Under the pieces are notes generated by a model. It made no database searches and was not told the origin of the DNA. It saw only the letters and a program-made list of their open reading frames with translations. Source: Eubacterium sp. (lineage in GTDB: Bacteria > Bacillota > Clostridia > Lachnospirales > Lachnospiraceae). Taken from it: 58,418 nucleotides of DNA. The DNA lies in the NCBI GenBank assembly GCA_022794015.1, contig JAAWDZ010000030.1, positions 1 through 58,418 of the forward strand, in the 5' to 3' direction. Each line of letters starts with the position of its first letter. The first letter of the stretch is position 1. Made by a program: the position numbers and the translations under genes. Shown here one piece after another: positions 1 to 8,689 of this stretch.

Positions 1-75
1 ACATAGCTTCTGTACCCGCCTTTCCGAAATACCCCATTTTTTTGCGGCTTCTGGCGCAGAAATATACTCAAACAT
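1..75 (-). CDS. Helix-turn-helix protein, N-terminal part (cut by window edge)
   Basis: An open frame runs leftward off the window from an ATG at 75, preceded by an AGGAG ribosome binding site. The 25 visible residues start MFEYISAPEAAKKWGISERR, a typical beginning of a small winged-helix/excisionase-like DNA-binding domain in which the first helix (APEAAKKWG) leads into the recognition turn. Such proteins are often encoded on mobile elements, which fits the fragmentary genes to its right. The rest of the gene is outside the window, so size and target are unknown. Confidence 0.6.
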   Translation of the reverse strand, partial: MFEYISAPEAAKKWGISERRVQKLC

Positions 76-227
76 TCTTACACACTCCTTCTCAAATTTC
101 TAACAGCTATCATTATATGCGTCCAACCGAATAGTTTCAAGTGTTTAAGGCAAGCATTGTGGAAAAATCTAAACTTAGGAGAAATCCCACTCATTCATAC
201 TTTCTTTTTTCATAATGCACAAACAAG

Positions 228-254
228 AAAAGCCCTGCTTGATACAGAGCCTTT
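228..254 (-). terminator. Intrinsic terminator of the 51-aa gene
   Basis: On the minus strand a 10-bp stem (AAAGGCTCTG pairing with CAGGGCTTTT, including G-U pairs) closes a 7-nt loop and is followed by the T-rich run CTTGTTTG. It lies about 45 bases after the stop codon of the gene at 301-456. Confidence 0.7.
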
Positions 255-300
255 CCTATCATTTTTATTCGCCAATTTAGGGCGTTTTCTTCTTTAAAAC

Positions 301-456
301 TTATTCTACAGCCATATTTTCCGCCTTTTGTGCAAAGTCAGCTTTCCTCCCAATAATTACCGACTGTTTTTCTTTTGACAGACGATTAAATATTTCTTCA
401 TAGAAAATATTCTCCAACTGCATTTCTTTTGCAGTCAAATACAGTGTTCCGTTCAA
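301..456 (-). CDS. Small hypothetical protein (51 aa)
   Basis: A 51-residue frame starting at a TTG codon at 456, six bases behind a perfect GGAGGTG ribosome binding site, and ending TAA at 301. The protein begins MNGTLYLTAKEMQLENIF and is mostly helical and charged (EEIFNRLSKEKQSV), with no membrane segment. I do not recognise a named family. The strong ribosome binding site, the terminator downstream and the non-canonical but well-placed start argue that it is real. Neighbours on both sides look like remnants of a mobile element, so it may be accessory-element cargo. Confidence 0.6.
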   Translation of the reverse strand: MNGTLYLTAKEMQLENIFYEEIFNRLSKEKQSVIIGRKADFAQKAENMAVE

Positions 457-651
457 TATAAACACCTCCTTACATATGTCAGGTATATTATATCTTTTTT
501 ATTACTGCAAAATCAATTATATTATGTTAAGAATAATCAAATAAATTTAATTTAATAAAGTTATACAAATGAAAGGAGAAGGGGCATGGGAAGGGAACCC
601 TGCATGCTGTTTCCGTGATTCTTCTGACATACATCCCAACATATGGTCTAA

Positions 652-1044
652 AATTTTCTGAATCTGGTACAAAAATATGGGAGTGAGGAAAAATATCGGG
701 AACATTTAGCAGCAGGCTTTTCAAATGAACAAGCCATTGCAGATGTCTTTAAATGGTATGGCAGTAAAGAAAAAGCAGTGGAAGCCATTATGCAGTCAAC
801 GGGTAATGTTGAGAAATTGAAGCAGGAGCAGGACAAAAATGCCAAAATCTATAAAAAGTTTATGACAGCAAAAGAAACTGGCAACGCTAATGTAGAAAAA
901 GAAGCAGTCGAGCAGCTTGCGGAAAATTATAAGGAGATGTTTAAACTTGACAATGCCAGAAGCATTCTTTTGGATTTAGCAAGTGAGTATCTGCAAAAAC
1001 AGAAGTTGGCGGAAGCGATGGACAGCCATTTTCCTTTTCTGTAG
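652..1044 (+). pseudogene. 5'-truncated gene remnant, helical protein C-terminus
   Basis: From the in-frame stop at 649-651 to the TAG at 1042-1044 the frame is open and protein-like. It includes VQKYGSEEKYREHLAAGF, FKWYGSKEKAVEAIM and a charged helical tail ending HFPFL. No ATG or GTG with a ribosome binding site occurs near its beginning. A GTG at 778 could start an 88-aa product, but the conserved-looking stretch begins well upstream of it, so the 5' part of the gene has probably been lost. The family is not recognised. The helical, glutamate/lysine-rich make-up would suit the effector half of a small regulator. Confidence 0.45.
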
Positions 1045-1052
1045 AACATAAA

Positions 1053-1134
1053 AAGAGGCTGCCGCACCAGACAGCAATACAGAATATTGCAGTTTTTCTA
1101 ATATCCCATACACGCTTTCCTTGATGCAGCAGCC
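1053..1134 (-). terminator. Probable terminator of the hydCBA operon
   Basis: Downstream of the hydA stop on the minus strand, GGCTGC pairs with GGCAGCC across a loop that itself contains the perfect hairpin GCAATA/TATTGC. The structure is followed by TCTTTTT. It is branched rather than a simple stem, so the call is tentative. Confidence 0.45.
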
Positions 1135-1151
1135 CCGCTTTTTACAATATT

Positions 1152-2843
1152 TTATTTTTCCAGATTCCTGTGCAGAAGCTTATGCTCCTTCCCCTTCAGG
1201 AAGTCCTGATACAACGCCTCAATTGCCGGATTCTTATCGGACGACTTGATGTTGGAAGCCTGATCTACCTTATAAAGCCCCTCCATCCTGCGCTTCTTCG
1301 TCCTCGGCCCTGCCGGTCCCGGCTGGCCTCCGCCCATGACGCAGCCGCGCTTACATGCCATAACCTCTACAAAATCATAAGTGACCTCGCCCGCCTTCAT
1401 GCGATCCAAAAGCTTTCCTGCATTGGCAAGCCCGTTGACTACTGCAATACGGACTTCTCTGCCGCCATGTTCAATGACCGCTTCCTTGATACCTTCTTCT
1501 CCGCGGACTCCCGTAAAGGCAATTTCACGCAGTGTCTGGAAATCCTTCTTCTCAGAAAGCCTGCGCAGCACGGCCTCCGTAACGCCGCCGGTTACGCCGA
1601 AAATCGCGCCTCCGCCGGATGCCAGAGAAAACGGCATATCCGCGGATTCTCCCTGAATTTTATCAAACTGGATTCCCATCTGCTTAATCATACGAATAAT
1701 CTCCGTTGTCGTTAAAACATAATCCGTATCCTGCCTGCCGTCCGTATAGTTGTCCTTGCGCAGGATTTCACCCTTCTTGGCGGTACATGGCATAATAGAT
1801 ACGACCATGGTCTTTTTGCCTTCTTTTTCGTCCTGCTCCCTGTAATACTCCTTGATCACGGCAGAGAACATGCCCTGCGGAGAACGGCAGGTGGAAATGT
1901 TCTTCGTAAATTCCGGATATTTGTTTTCACAGTATTTTACCCATCCCGGACAGCAGGAGGTAAAGAGCGGCAGGTTGTCTCCTTTAGCCAGACGCTCTGC
2001 AAACTCTGCAGATTCCTCCATAACGGTTAAATCCGCTGCAAAGTTGGTATCATAAATTTCATCAAAGCCCATGATGCGCAGCGCTTCTACCAGCTTGCCG
2101 AAGGAATTTTCTCCCTTCTTAATCTGGAAGTGATCGCCGACTGCAATACGGACAGAAGGAGCTACCTGTGCCACGACGCGGACGTTCTTGTCTTCAATGG
2201 CGTCCCATACAACCGTAACATTCGAGCGCAGGGAAAGCGCCGAGGTCGGACAGACTGCCGCACACTGGCCGCAGCCGACACAGTCTGTTTCGCTTAATTT
2301 CTTATGAAATGCCGGGGTCACTTCCGTTTTAGCTCCGCGGAACGCAAAATTAATTGCACCTACTCCCTGAATCTCGTCACAGGTACGGACACAATCACCG
2401 CAAAGGATACATTTATTTGGATCCAGTACGATACTCGGAGAGCTCATATCAATCGGGCGCTCTTCTTTCGTATTCGGGAAACGCACATCATGCACACCAA
2501 CTCTATAAGCCAGCGACTGCAGTTCGCACATGCCGTTCTTGTGGCAGACCGTACAATCCCTGTCATGAGATGCCAGCAGCAATTCTATAATCAGCTTACG
2601 ATAGCTTTGAATACGCTTGGTATTGGTATAAATCACCATGCCGGGCCTTGGCTGTTCGGAACAGGAGGCAAAAATCCTTCCTCTGTCGTCTTCCACCACG
2701 CACATACGGCATGCTCCGTAAATTGACAGCTCCGAATGGTAACAAAACGTCGGTAAATCTATGCCTGCCTTGCGGATCAGAGAAAGCACGTTCTTCTCCC
2801 CTTCAATAGGCACTTTTTTGGAATCTATTGTAATATAATCCAT
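1152..2843 (-). CDS. hydA: NADH-dependent [FeFe]-hydrogenase, catalytic subunit HydA
   Basis: Catalytic subunit (563 aa) of a cytoplasmic trimeric hydrogenase that makes or uses H2 with NAD(H) and ferredoxin. Visible domains in order: an N-terminal [2Fe-2S] fold (Cys34, Cys45, Cys48, Cys61); a His-Cys3 [4Fe-4S] site (His93, Cys97, Cys100, Cys106); two ferredoxin-type [4Fe-4S] sites (Cys145/148/151/155 and Cys188/191/194/198); and the H-cluster domain with signatures TSCCPGW (near 296-302), MPCTAKKGE (351-359) and the final binding motif MACKRGCVMGGGQP (495-508). All H-cluster cysteines are present. It is the last gene of hydC-hydB-hydA, 12 bases after hydB. By analogy with known HydABC complexes it may be electron-bifurcating; the sequence alone does not prove that. 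Confidence 0.95.
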   Translation of the reverse strand: MDYITIDSKKVPIEGEKNVLSLIRKAGIDLPTFCYHSELSIYGACRMCVVEDDRGRIFASCSEQPRPGMVIYTNTKRIQSYRKLIIELLLASHDRDCTVCHKNGMCELQSLAYRVGVHDVRFPNTKEERPIDMSSPSIVLDPNKCILCGDCVRTCDEIQGVGAINFAFRGAKTEVTPAFHKKLSETDCVGCGQCAAVCPTSALSLRSNVTVVWDAIEDKNVRVVAQVAPSVRIAVGDHFQIKKGENSFGKLVEALRIMGFDEIYDTNFAADLTVMEESAEFAERLAKGDNLPLFTSCCPGWVKYCENKYPEFTKNISTCRSPQGMFSAVIKEYYREQDEKEGKKTMVVSIMPCTAKKGEILRKDNYTDGRQDTDYVLTTTEIIRMIKQMGIQFDKIQGESADMPFSLASGGGAIFGVTGGVTEAVLRRLSEKKDFQTLREIAFTGVRGEEGIKEAVIEHGGREVRIAVVNGLANAGKLLDRMKAGEVTYDFVEVMACKRGCVMGGGQPGPAGPRTKKRRMEGLYKVDQASNIKSSDKNPAIEALYQDFLKGKEHKLLHRNLEK

Positions 2844-2855
2844 CTTTCGCTCCTC

Positions 2856-4727
2856 CTAACTTTCTTTTGCAATTGCACCAAACGGACAGTTATCCAGGCA
2901 GCTTCCGCACTTGATGCAGGTGTCCTGATTGATTACAAAAGGTTCCTTTATCTTACCGCTTATTGCATTGACCGGACAATTCCTTGCGCACTTGGAACAT
3001 CCTTTACACAGATCCGGATTGATCTTATACTGCTGCAATGCCTGACAGGTACCTGTCTTACAGCGTTTATTCACCACATGATCCAGATATTCCTCTCTGA
3101 AATTGCGGAGCGTAGAAAGTACCGGAAGCGCTGCGCTTTTCCCTAACCCGCAAAGAGCCGTATTGGTAATTGCTTCCCCTAATTCCTCTAATGTCCTAAG
3201 CGACTCTTCCGTCCCTTTGCCGGCTACAATATCTTCTAAGATATCCAGCATCCGTTTTGTCCCCTCACGGCACGGCACACATTTACCACAGCTTTCATTC
3301 TGAGTAAAATTCATAAAGAAACGGGCCACTTCTACCATACAGGTATTTTCATCCATAACAACCAGTCCGCCGGAGCCAATCATTGCATTCAGTTTCTTAA
3401 GAGAATCGAAATCCAGCGCAACCTCCAGATTGCTTGTCACAAGGCATCCACCGGACGGTCCGCCGATCTGTACGGCTTTAAACGGCACGTCATTCTTGAC
3501 GCCGCCGCCGATGTCATAAACAATTTCACGCAGGTTCGTACCCATTGGCACTTCAATTAATCCTGTATGCTTGACACTTCCGGTCAATGCAAAAGCTTTT
3601 GTCCCTGGACTCCCCTCGGTTCCGATGGTATGGTACCATGCGGCTCCTTTATTGATAATCATCGGTACGTTAGCATACGTTTCTACGTTGTTGAGTACCG
3701 TAGGCTTTGCAAACAGTCCCTGTTCTACTGTCCTTGGCGGTTTGGTCCTCGGCATTCCACGCTCGCCTTCAATAGATGCTGTCAGCGCACTTCCTTCTCC
3801 ACAGACAAACGCACCGGCGCCGCGGTTGATATGTATCTGGAAACTGAAATCCGTGCCCAGGATATGCTCACCCAAAAGACCTGCTTCATTTGCCTGGGCA
3901 ATCGCAAGCTTCAGACGGTTAATTGCCAGAGGATATTCTGCACGTACATAAATATAACCATTCGAAGCGCCAACCGCATAGCCTGCAATCATCATACCCT
4001 CTAACATCTTATGCGGATCGCCTTCCATTACGCTTCGATCCATAAATGCGCCCGGATCTCCCTCGTCACCGTTACATACTATGTATTTGTCCTTTACTTT
4101 CTGGCGTGCCACCTGTTTCCACTTGTATCCAGTCTGAAAACCGCCGCCGCCGCGTCCTCTTAAACCAGATTCGGAAATTTCATCCACCACTTCTTTGGGC
4201 GTCATTTCAAACAGCGCTTTCTCAAGCGCCCTGTAGCCGCCGACTGCAATATATTCATCAATATTCTCCGCATCAATATGGCCGCAGTTCTTTAATACCA
4301 GACGTGTCTGCTTCTCATAAAACGGGATCTTCTCCTGTGTTTCGTACTTTACACCGTCTTCTTCATACAAAAGCCGCTCTACCGGACGGTCATTTTTGAT
4401 AGATTTTTCAAAAATCTCATCGCAGTCCTCTGCTTTCACCTTTACATAGAGATAATTCTCCGGCTCAATCCGAACCAGCGGCCCCATTTCACAAAATCCA
4501 TGGCAGCCGCTGCGCTTTACTTCTGTGTGGGCAATTTCCGCACCAAATTCCACTTTTATATTGTCCATGCCTGCTGCCAGTTCCAAAAACCGATCGTATA
4601 TTTTTGCTGAACCGCCTGCCAGACAGCCTGTACCGGCACAGACTAAAATCCTGTGGACCGGCTGCTTCATCGCTGCCTTTGCAGCTTCGCGCTTTTTATC
4701 CAAAGCTTCTCTGTTTTCTATTCTCAT
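2856..4727 (-). CDS. hydB: NADH-dependent hydrogenase flavin subunit HydB (NuoF-like)
   Basis: NADH- and FMN-binding subunit (623 aa) related to NuoF of complex I. It has an N-terminal thioredoxin-like [2Fe-2S] domain (ILVCAGTGCLAGG and SGCHGFCEMGP), the NuoF core with the glycine-rich GRGGGGFQTGYKW motif and a GDEGDPGAFMDR stretch, the [4Fe-4S] motif ESCGKCVPCREG, and a C-terminal pair of ferredoxin clusters (CKGCSKCARNCP and CIKCGSCLDNCP). This order is the one expected for HydB of trimeric [FeFe]-hydrogenases. Its ATG follows the hydC stop immediately (TAAATG), indicating translational coupling. Confidence 0.94.
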   Translation of the reverse strand: MRIENREALDKKREAAKAAMKQPVHRILVCAGTGCLAGGSAKIYDRFLELAAGMDNIKVEFGAEIAHTEVKRSGCHGFCEMGPLVRIEPENYLYVKVKAEDCDEIFEKSIKNDRPVERLLYEEDGVKYETQEKIPFYEKQTRLVLKNCGHIDAENIDEYIAVGGYRALEKALFEMTPKEVVDEISESGLRGRGGGGFQTGYKWKQVARQKVKDKYIVCNGDEGDPGAFMDRSVMEGDPHKMLEGMMIAGYAVGASNGYIYVRAEYPLAINRLKLAIAQANEAGLLGEHILGTDFSFQIHINRGAGAFVCGEGSALTASIEGERGMPRTKPPRTVEQGLFAKPTVLNNVETYANVPMIINKGAAWYHTIGTEGSPGTKAFALTGSVKHTGLIEVPMGTNLREIVYDIGGGVKNDVPFKAVQIGGPSGGCLVTSNLEVALDFDSLKKLNAMIGSGGLVVMDENTCMVEVARFFMNFTQNESCGKCVPCREGTKRMLDILEDIVAGKGTEESLRTLEELGEAITNTALCGLGKSAALPVLSTLRNFREEYLDHVVNKRCKTGTCQALQQYKINPDLCKGCSKCARNCPVNAISGKIKEPFVINQDTCIKCGSCLDNCPFGAIAKES

Positions 4728-5207
4728 TTATCCTTCCGCACCTTTCAATTCTTCAAACAATTCATGCACCTTCTCCGGAGTCATGGCCGGATGTACCACA
4801 TCATTTACCGTAAGCACCGGAGCTAAGCCGCACGCGCCAAGACATGATACGGTTTCCAGTGTAAAAAGCATATCATCCGTAGTATGCTTTCCTTTGCCCA
4901 GACCTGTTTCCCTGTAAATCTGCTCTAAAATTGCGGTTGATTTGCGCACATGGCAGGCTGTACCGTCACATACACGGATGACATATTTCCCTTTGGCTTC
5001 AAAAGAAAAATTCTCATAAAAAGTTGCCACGCTGTACGCTTTTGCCTCATTGATTCCTAACCGCTTTGCAACATAACTCAAGAGCTCCGGCGGCAGATAA
5101 CGGTAATAGCTCTGGATATCCTGGATAATCGGAATCAGGAAACGCTGCACTGTCCCATGCTGGCCGATGATTTCATCGGCCTTGTCATAGTAAGATTGTT
5201 CTAACAT
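4728..5207 (-). CDS. hydC: NADH-dependent hydrogenase subunit HydC (NuoE-like)
   Basis: A 159-aa thioredoxin-fold [2Fe-2S] protein of the NuoE family and the first gene of the hydrogenase operon. The cluster ligands are visible in VCDGTACHVRKS and SCLGACGLAPV. I chose the ATG at 5207 because the perfect GGAGG lies just before it; an upstream in-frame ATG at 5219 overlaps that ribosome binding site and adds only four residues. The stop abuts the hydB start. The protein transfers electrons within the HydABC complex. Confidence 0.92.
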   Translation of the reverse strand: MLEQSYYDKADEIIGQHGTVQRFLIPIIQDIQSYYRYLPPELLSYVAKRLGINEAKAYSVATFYENFSFEAKGKYVIRVCDGTACHVRKSTAILEQIYRETGLGKGKHTTDDMLFTLETVSCLGACGLAPVLTVNDVVHPAMTPEKVHELFEELKGAEG

Positions 5208-5324
5208 AAAAACCTCCATCTTATATTTTGTATTTTACTTAAAGCGCGCTCAAATCGTAAAAGCTCAGACAGGCTGTCCTGTTACACATTTCGCGATACA
5301 CACAAATTGCCCTTTCGACACGCT

Positions 5325-6290
5325 CTATGGTACTGAAATATGGTTGATCACCAGTTGTGCAATACATGCCATTCCCTCATCATTGGGGTGTGCAGCCACA
5401 ACCTCATTTGTAATTGTATGCTGTCCGCCATCTGCACCGAGCACCACAGCCCCAACTGCAGAACGGTAAAAAGCCTCATACCCGTTTAAAAAATCTGTCA
5501 TCTCTACAAATGGCACACCGTAAGCGTTACACGCACCCCGCTTTGCCGCTTCAATATCCTCCGAAGGCCAAAGCACCTCACCTAACATCAGAACCTGTGC
5601 ATTTGGCGCCTTTTCCTTAATAAATTTGACCAGATTGGTGTAATCGCTGCCCAACGTTTCTTTAAAAGTTGTAATGTTCTCACCTGTCTGTATTGTGACC
5701 AGATCCGTATACTCGTTGAAATAATCTACATAATCCGCCAAAATAGCGTTCCTGTCCTGCGCCACTTCCCATTTCTTCAAATCCAGAACTGTAGCGGTAA
5801 CCGATTTTGAGGTCTGCCCGCCCAGCCATCTGGAAACCAGATGTATGTAATCCTTGTCCTCTGAAGAAGCCGCCATACCCCAGCTTCCCCACCAGTTGCC
5901 TTCCGCCATATCGTTGCAGGTAACTGAATTACCGAGTGCAACATAATCAAAGGTGTTCTCTGACGCCACGATTGCACTTACTCCGTCCGTTTCAGTTTCT
6001 GTTTCAGTCTCCGTTTCGGTTTCTGTTTCTGGTACCGCTTCGGTTTCCGGCTCAGTCTGCGTTTCGGTTTCTTCCGGAATCACCGCTTCGGTTTCCGGTT
6101 CCGGCTCTTCCGAAGGCTCCTGCGTTTCGGTTACCTTCTCCTCTATAAACGCCGATCGGACTTCCGACTTCTTTTGTGTTTCCTGCACCTCCTGCTGTGT
6201 CTCGCCCGTATCTGTGGCAGCCTGACAGCCGGCAAGTAAAAACATGGCGCATAAGACCAATACCAGATTAGAATAAATTTTTTTCTTCAT
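5325..6290 (-). CDS. Lipoprotein with Glu/Thr-rich linker and SGNH-hydrolase-like domain
   Basis: A 321-aa exported protein. Residues 1-22 form a lipoprotein signal peptide ending in the lipobox LLAGC, so it should be anchored at Cys22 on the outer face of the membrane. Residues about 45-100 are a low-complexity Glu/Pro/Thr spacer with a pure Glu-Thr repeat near 88-99. The C-terminal ~210 residues resemble the SGNH/GDSL hydrolase fold: block I reads YVALGNSVT (Ser120, with Asn instead of the usual Asp) and the last block reads AHPNDEGM (His301). These suggest an esterase or acetylesterase acting on a surface glycan; the substrate is not inferable. It is transcribed alone from its own promoter. 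Confidence 0.75.
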   Translation of the reverse strand: MKKKIYSNLVLVLCAMFLLAGCQAATDTGETQQEVQETQKKSEVRSAFIEEKVTETQEPSEEPEPETEAVIPEETETQTEPETEAVPETETETETETETETDGVSAIVASENTFDYVALGNSVTCNDMAEGNWWGSWGMAASSEDKDYIHLVSRWLGGQTSKSVTATVLDLKKWEVAQDRNAILADYVDYFNEYTDLVTIQTGENITTFKETLGSDYTNLVKFIKEKAPNAQVLMLGEVLWPSEDIEAAKRGACNAYGVPFVEMTDFLNGYEAFYRSAVGAVVLGADGGQHTITNEVVAAHPNDEGMACIAQLVINHISVP

Positions 6291-6331
6291 AATACATAAC
6301 CTCTTTTCTAAAAATAGCGTAATATTTGCTT

Positions 6332-6360
6332 ATTATAGTCGAATGATTTTTAGATTACAA
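6332..6360 (-). promoter_or_regulatory. Sigma-A promoter of the SGNH lipoprotein gene
   Basis: On the minus strand TTGTAA (6360-6355) is separated by 17 bases from a consensus TATAAT (6337-6332). The ATG is about 40 bases downstream. Confidence 0.7.
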
Positions 6361-6441
6361 GACTGTAAATAGTAAAAAAATAAAACAATCTTTTATTTTT
6401 CATGTATAAGCTTTTGCATATTGTTCCATACTATAAATGTT

Positions 6442-6474
6442 CCCAATGAGAGAAATCCCCCACCGCTCATTGGG
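6442..6474. repeat. Perfect 9-bp inverted repeat
   Basis: CCCAATGAG (6442-6450) and CTCATTGGG (6466-6474) form a perfect stem around a 15-nt C-rich loop. No T-run follows on either strand, so it is not an ordinary terminator. It sits between two minus-strand genes. Confidence 0.5.
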
Positions 6475-6512
6475 GACACCTACAAAAGATGCAAGAATAC
6501 TTATCCTCCCCT

Positions 6513-6567
6513 GGAAGCTTCCGGTATACAACGGGGTATGCCGGAGGCTTCCTCTTATTTTTTTATT
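6513..6567 (+). terminator. Hairpin followed by a T-run after the spermidine-synthase-like gene
   Basis: A 12-bp stem (GGAAGCTTCCGG at 6513-6524 with CCGGAGGCTTCC at 6541-6552) is followed on the plus strand by TCTTATTTTTTTATT. The neighbouring gene is on the minus strand and ends at 6563; on that strand no T-run follows the stem. Either it ends the minus transcript inefficiently or it stops an unseen plus-strand transcript. Confidence 0.45.
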
Positions 6568-8170
6568 GTTCAAGCGCATCCAAAAGACTGGAAATTCCTC
6601 CTTTTTCCACAATCTGCTTATAGTATTCGATTTCCCCGAAAATCAAATCATCAATGGCTTTCATCCCCAGCAATTCCACCGGAGCCTTATCGTCTGTCAT
6701 CAGATAATCTCCAGCCTCATAAATTTTCATTGCCATAGCTACCTGCTGCATCATGTCGGAAAGCTTCGGATCCGGAATCTGACTGCTGTTTACCGTAAAA
6801 TCAGAAAGCATTTTTCCGGAATTGGACGCATACAGTTCCCGGTTCGTTGTCCCCGGAACATCTGCCGTATAAACTTCCCCAAATACAGTTGATATCGTAT
6901 CTGCAAGATACTGATTGATATTTCCTTCTTCCTGGCCCCGCATATTCATATTTACCACCATAACACCGTCATCGGTCAAATGCTCTTTTACCAGAACAAA
7001 AAACTCTGACGACGACATCTGAAACGGTATGGTAATATCCTGATAAGCATCCACCATAATCACATCATACTTCTGGTCTGCTACATTCAAATAAGCCCGT
7101 CCATCACAGGTAATTACATCCACATCCTCCGGCAGCTTAAAATATTGTCTGGCCAGTCCGGTAATCTTCTCATCGATCTCCACCCCCTCCACCTGTACAC
7201 GATCAAAATACCTCTTACACTGCGCGGCAAATGTACCCGTACCATTTCCCAGAATCAGTATCTTCGGCTGTTCTTTTTTTGTCACATTTGCCATAAACGG
7301 AGCAGCCAGGGCATAATCATAATACATACCGGTCAAACTGTTATCCTTTCTCATAACAGACTGCACGCCAAACAGCACATTTGTAGAAAGTATCACGCTA
7401 TTGTCATCTTCTCTGACCTGCAGGTAATTGTATACCGATTCCCCTTCGTAAGTCAGATCCTTTTCCCAAAAAGCAAAGCTTTCAGAATACCCGGTTACAC
7501 AACAAAGCAAAAATATGAAAACTCCTGCTGCCATCCTTTTACTCCCTTTACCCACCCCCACAAAATAAATAATGGATAATAGCAGTAAAATCCCGGCAAA
7601 AATCAAAAATGTAACCGACGTCCCCACAGACGGAATCGTTACAAAAGTGGGTAAAAATGTTCCCAGAATACTTCCAATCGTATTGGACGCATTCAACATG
7701 CCGACGGTCTTGCCGCTGTCTGTCAGGCTGTCCACCGTATATTTCACCAGAGAAGGCGTCACCGTCCCAAGCAAAAACAACGGAAATACAAAAAGAAGCA
7801 TGCAGGCCATAAAACCCGCCCAGACCAGAAAATTGGAATTGACCGTAAAAACCAATAGGGCCGTAATGGCAAGAATCACATACTTCCCAACAACAGGAAT
7901 AAGTGCAATCCAGACAGCTGCAAACAGGATTCTGCCATACAGCTTATCCGGATTGGGGTTTTTGTCTGCGTATCTCCCACCGTATATATTGCCCAGCGCC
8001 ATGGCAATCATAATTGTTCCGATAATGATGGTCCACACGATCTGAGATGAGCTGAAATACGGAGCTAACAGACGACTTGCCCCAAGTTCCACAGCCATAA
8101 CGGACATGCCGGCAAAAAACTCCGTCATGTAGAGGTATCCTTTATTGGACAGTATTTTATTTTCTTTCAT
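6563..8170 (-). CDS. Membrane-fused spermidine-synthase-like protein
   Basis: A 535-aa protein. The first ~240 residues hold about seven hydrophobic segments (for example WTIIIGTIMIAMALGNIYGG and FLIFAGILLLLSIIYFVGVG). The C-terminal half is a spermidine-synthase/methyltransferase Rossmann domain: ILILGNGTGTFA (cofactor loop), VEGVEIDEKI (acidic loop), CDGRAYL and VIMVDAYQD. This fused architecture is known in many bacteria and is usually annotated as a spermidine-synthase-like transporter fusion; polyamine synthesis has not been shown for most members. The start is supported by AAGGAG. It is transcribed alone, divergent from the tRNA cluster. Confidence 0.8.
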   Translation of the reverse strand: MKENKILSNKGYLYMTEFFAGMSVMAVELGASRLLAPYFSSSQIVWTIIIGTIMIAMALGNIYGGRYADKNPNPDKLYGRILFAAVWIALIPVVGKYVILAITALLVFTVNSNFLVWAGFMACMLLFVFPLFLLGTVTPSLVKYTVDSLTDSGKTVGMLNASNTIGSILGTFLPTFVTIPSVGTSVTFLIFAGILLLLSIIYFVGVGKGSKRMAAGVFIFLLCCVTGYSESFAFWEKDLTYEGESVYNYLQVREDDNSVILSTNVLFGVQSVMRKDNSLTGMYYDYALAAPFMANVTKKEQPKILILGNGTGTFAAQCKRYFDRVQVEGVEIDEKITGLARQYFKLPEDVDVITCDGRAYLNVADQKYDVIMVDAYQDITIPFQMSSSEFFVLVKEHLTDDGVMVVNMNMRGQEEGNINQYLADTISTVFGEVYTADVPGTTNRELYASNSGKMLSDFTVNSSQIPDPKLSDMMQQVAMAMKIYEAGDYLMTDDKAPVELLGMKAIDDLIFGEIEYYKQIVEKGGISSLLDALEQ

Positions 8171-8225
8171 TCATCAGGGCTCCTTTTTATATATTCTTTG
8201 TATCTCTGTTACAGGCAGTAGTTCG

Positions 8226-8254
8226 ATTATAACATCTTTTCAGAAAGCGGGCAA
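8226..8254 (-). promoter_or_regulatory. Sigma-A promoter of the spermidine-synthase-like gene
   Basis: TTGCCC (minus strand, 8254-8249), a 17-base spacer and a consensus TATAAT (8231-8226) lie about 55 bases upstream of the ATG. Confidence 0.6.
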
Positions 8255-8338
8255 TGCTCCGGGATAATTTAATATATGAAGAAAGTGTGTCCTATTTATT
8301 GTAAATTAAATTTTTTTTGAAAAAAAACAAAAAAAGAG

Positions 8339-8367
8339 TTGACATCAAGAAATATTTGGAATATAAT
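8339..8367 (+). promoter_or_regulatory. Consensus sigma-A promoter of the tRNA cluster
   Basis: TTGACA at 8339-8344, 17 bases, then TATAAT at 8362-8367: a perfect match to the consensus about 45 bases upstream of the first tRNA. An A/T-rich tract resembling an UP element precedes it. Confidence 0.9.
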
Positions 8368-8412
8368 ATCATTTGCGTTGGGTAATTTGAACAGACAAGT
8401 TTTAATTATCTT

Positions 8413-8487
8413 CGGGGTGTGGCTCAGTTTGGCTAGAGCGCCTGGTTTGGGACCAGGAGGCCGCAGGTTCGAATCCTGTCACCCCGA
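8413..8487 (+). tRNA. tRNA-Pro (TGG)
   Basis: A cloverleaf is readable. CGGGGTG pairs with CACCCCG, the anticodon stem CCTGG/CCAGG closes the loop TTTGGGA with anticodon TGG, and the T-arm is GCAGGTTCGAATCCTGT. The discriminator is A and CCA is not encoded. Confidence 0.95.
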
Positions 8488-8493
8488 TTCCAT

Positions 8494-8564
8494 GCGGGTG
8501 TAGTTCAATGGTAGAACACCAGCCTTCCAAGCTGGATACGTGGGTTCGATTCCCATCACCCGCT
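8494..8564 (+). tRNA. tRNA-Gly (TCC)
   Basis: The acceptor GCGGGTG/CACCCGC, the anticodon stem CCAGC/GCTGG with loop CTTCCAA (anticodon TCC) and the T-arm GTGGGTTCGATTCCCAT are all complete. The discriminator is T and CCA is not encoded. Confidence 0.95.
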
Positions 8565-8581
8565 TTACCTGAATCAGGTAT

Positions 8582-8655
<74 letters not shown>

Positions 8656-8689
8656 TTTTCCTTTTTTGAAAAAGGATTATTTAATTTAT

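Noticed and set aside
1170-1715. Long open frame (181 codons) on the plus strand
   Set aside because: It lies entirely antisense to hydA, which has complete metal-binding motifs. It has no ribosome binding site and reads as low-complexity shadow sequence.
5220-5324. Search for a consensus promoter upstream of hydC
   Set aside because: Only weak matches (for example TTTACG with TAAAAT at 18 bases) were seen. A degenerate GTTAC-like repeat remnant may be present but is too diverged to call.
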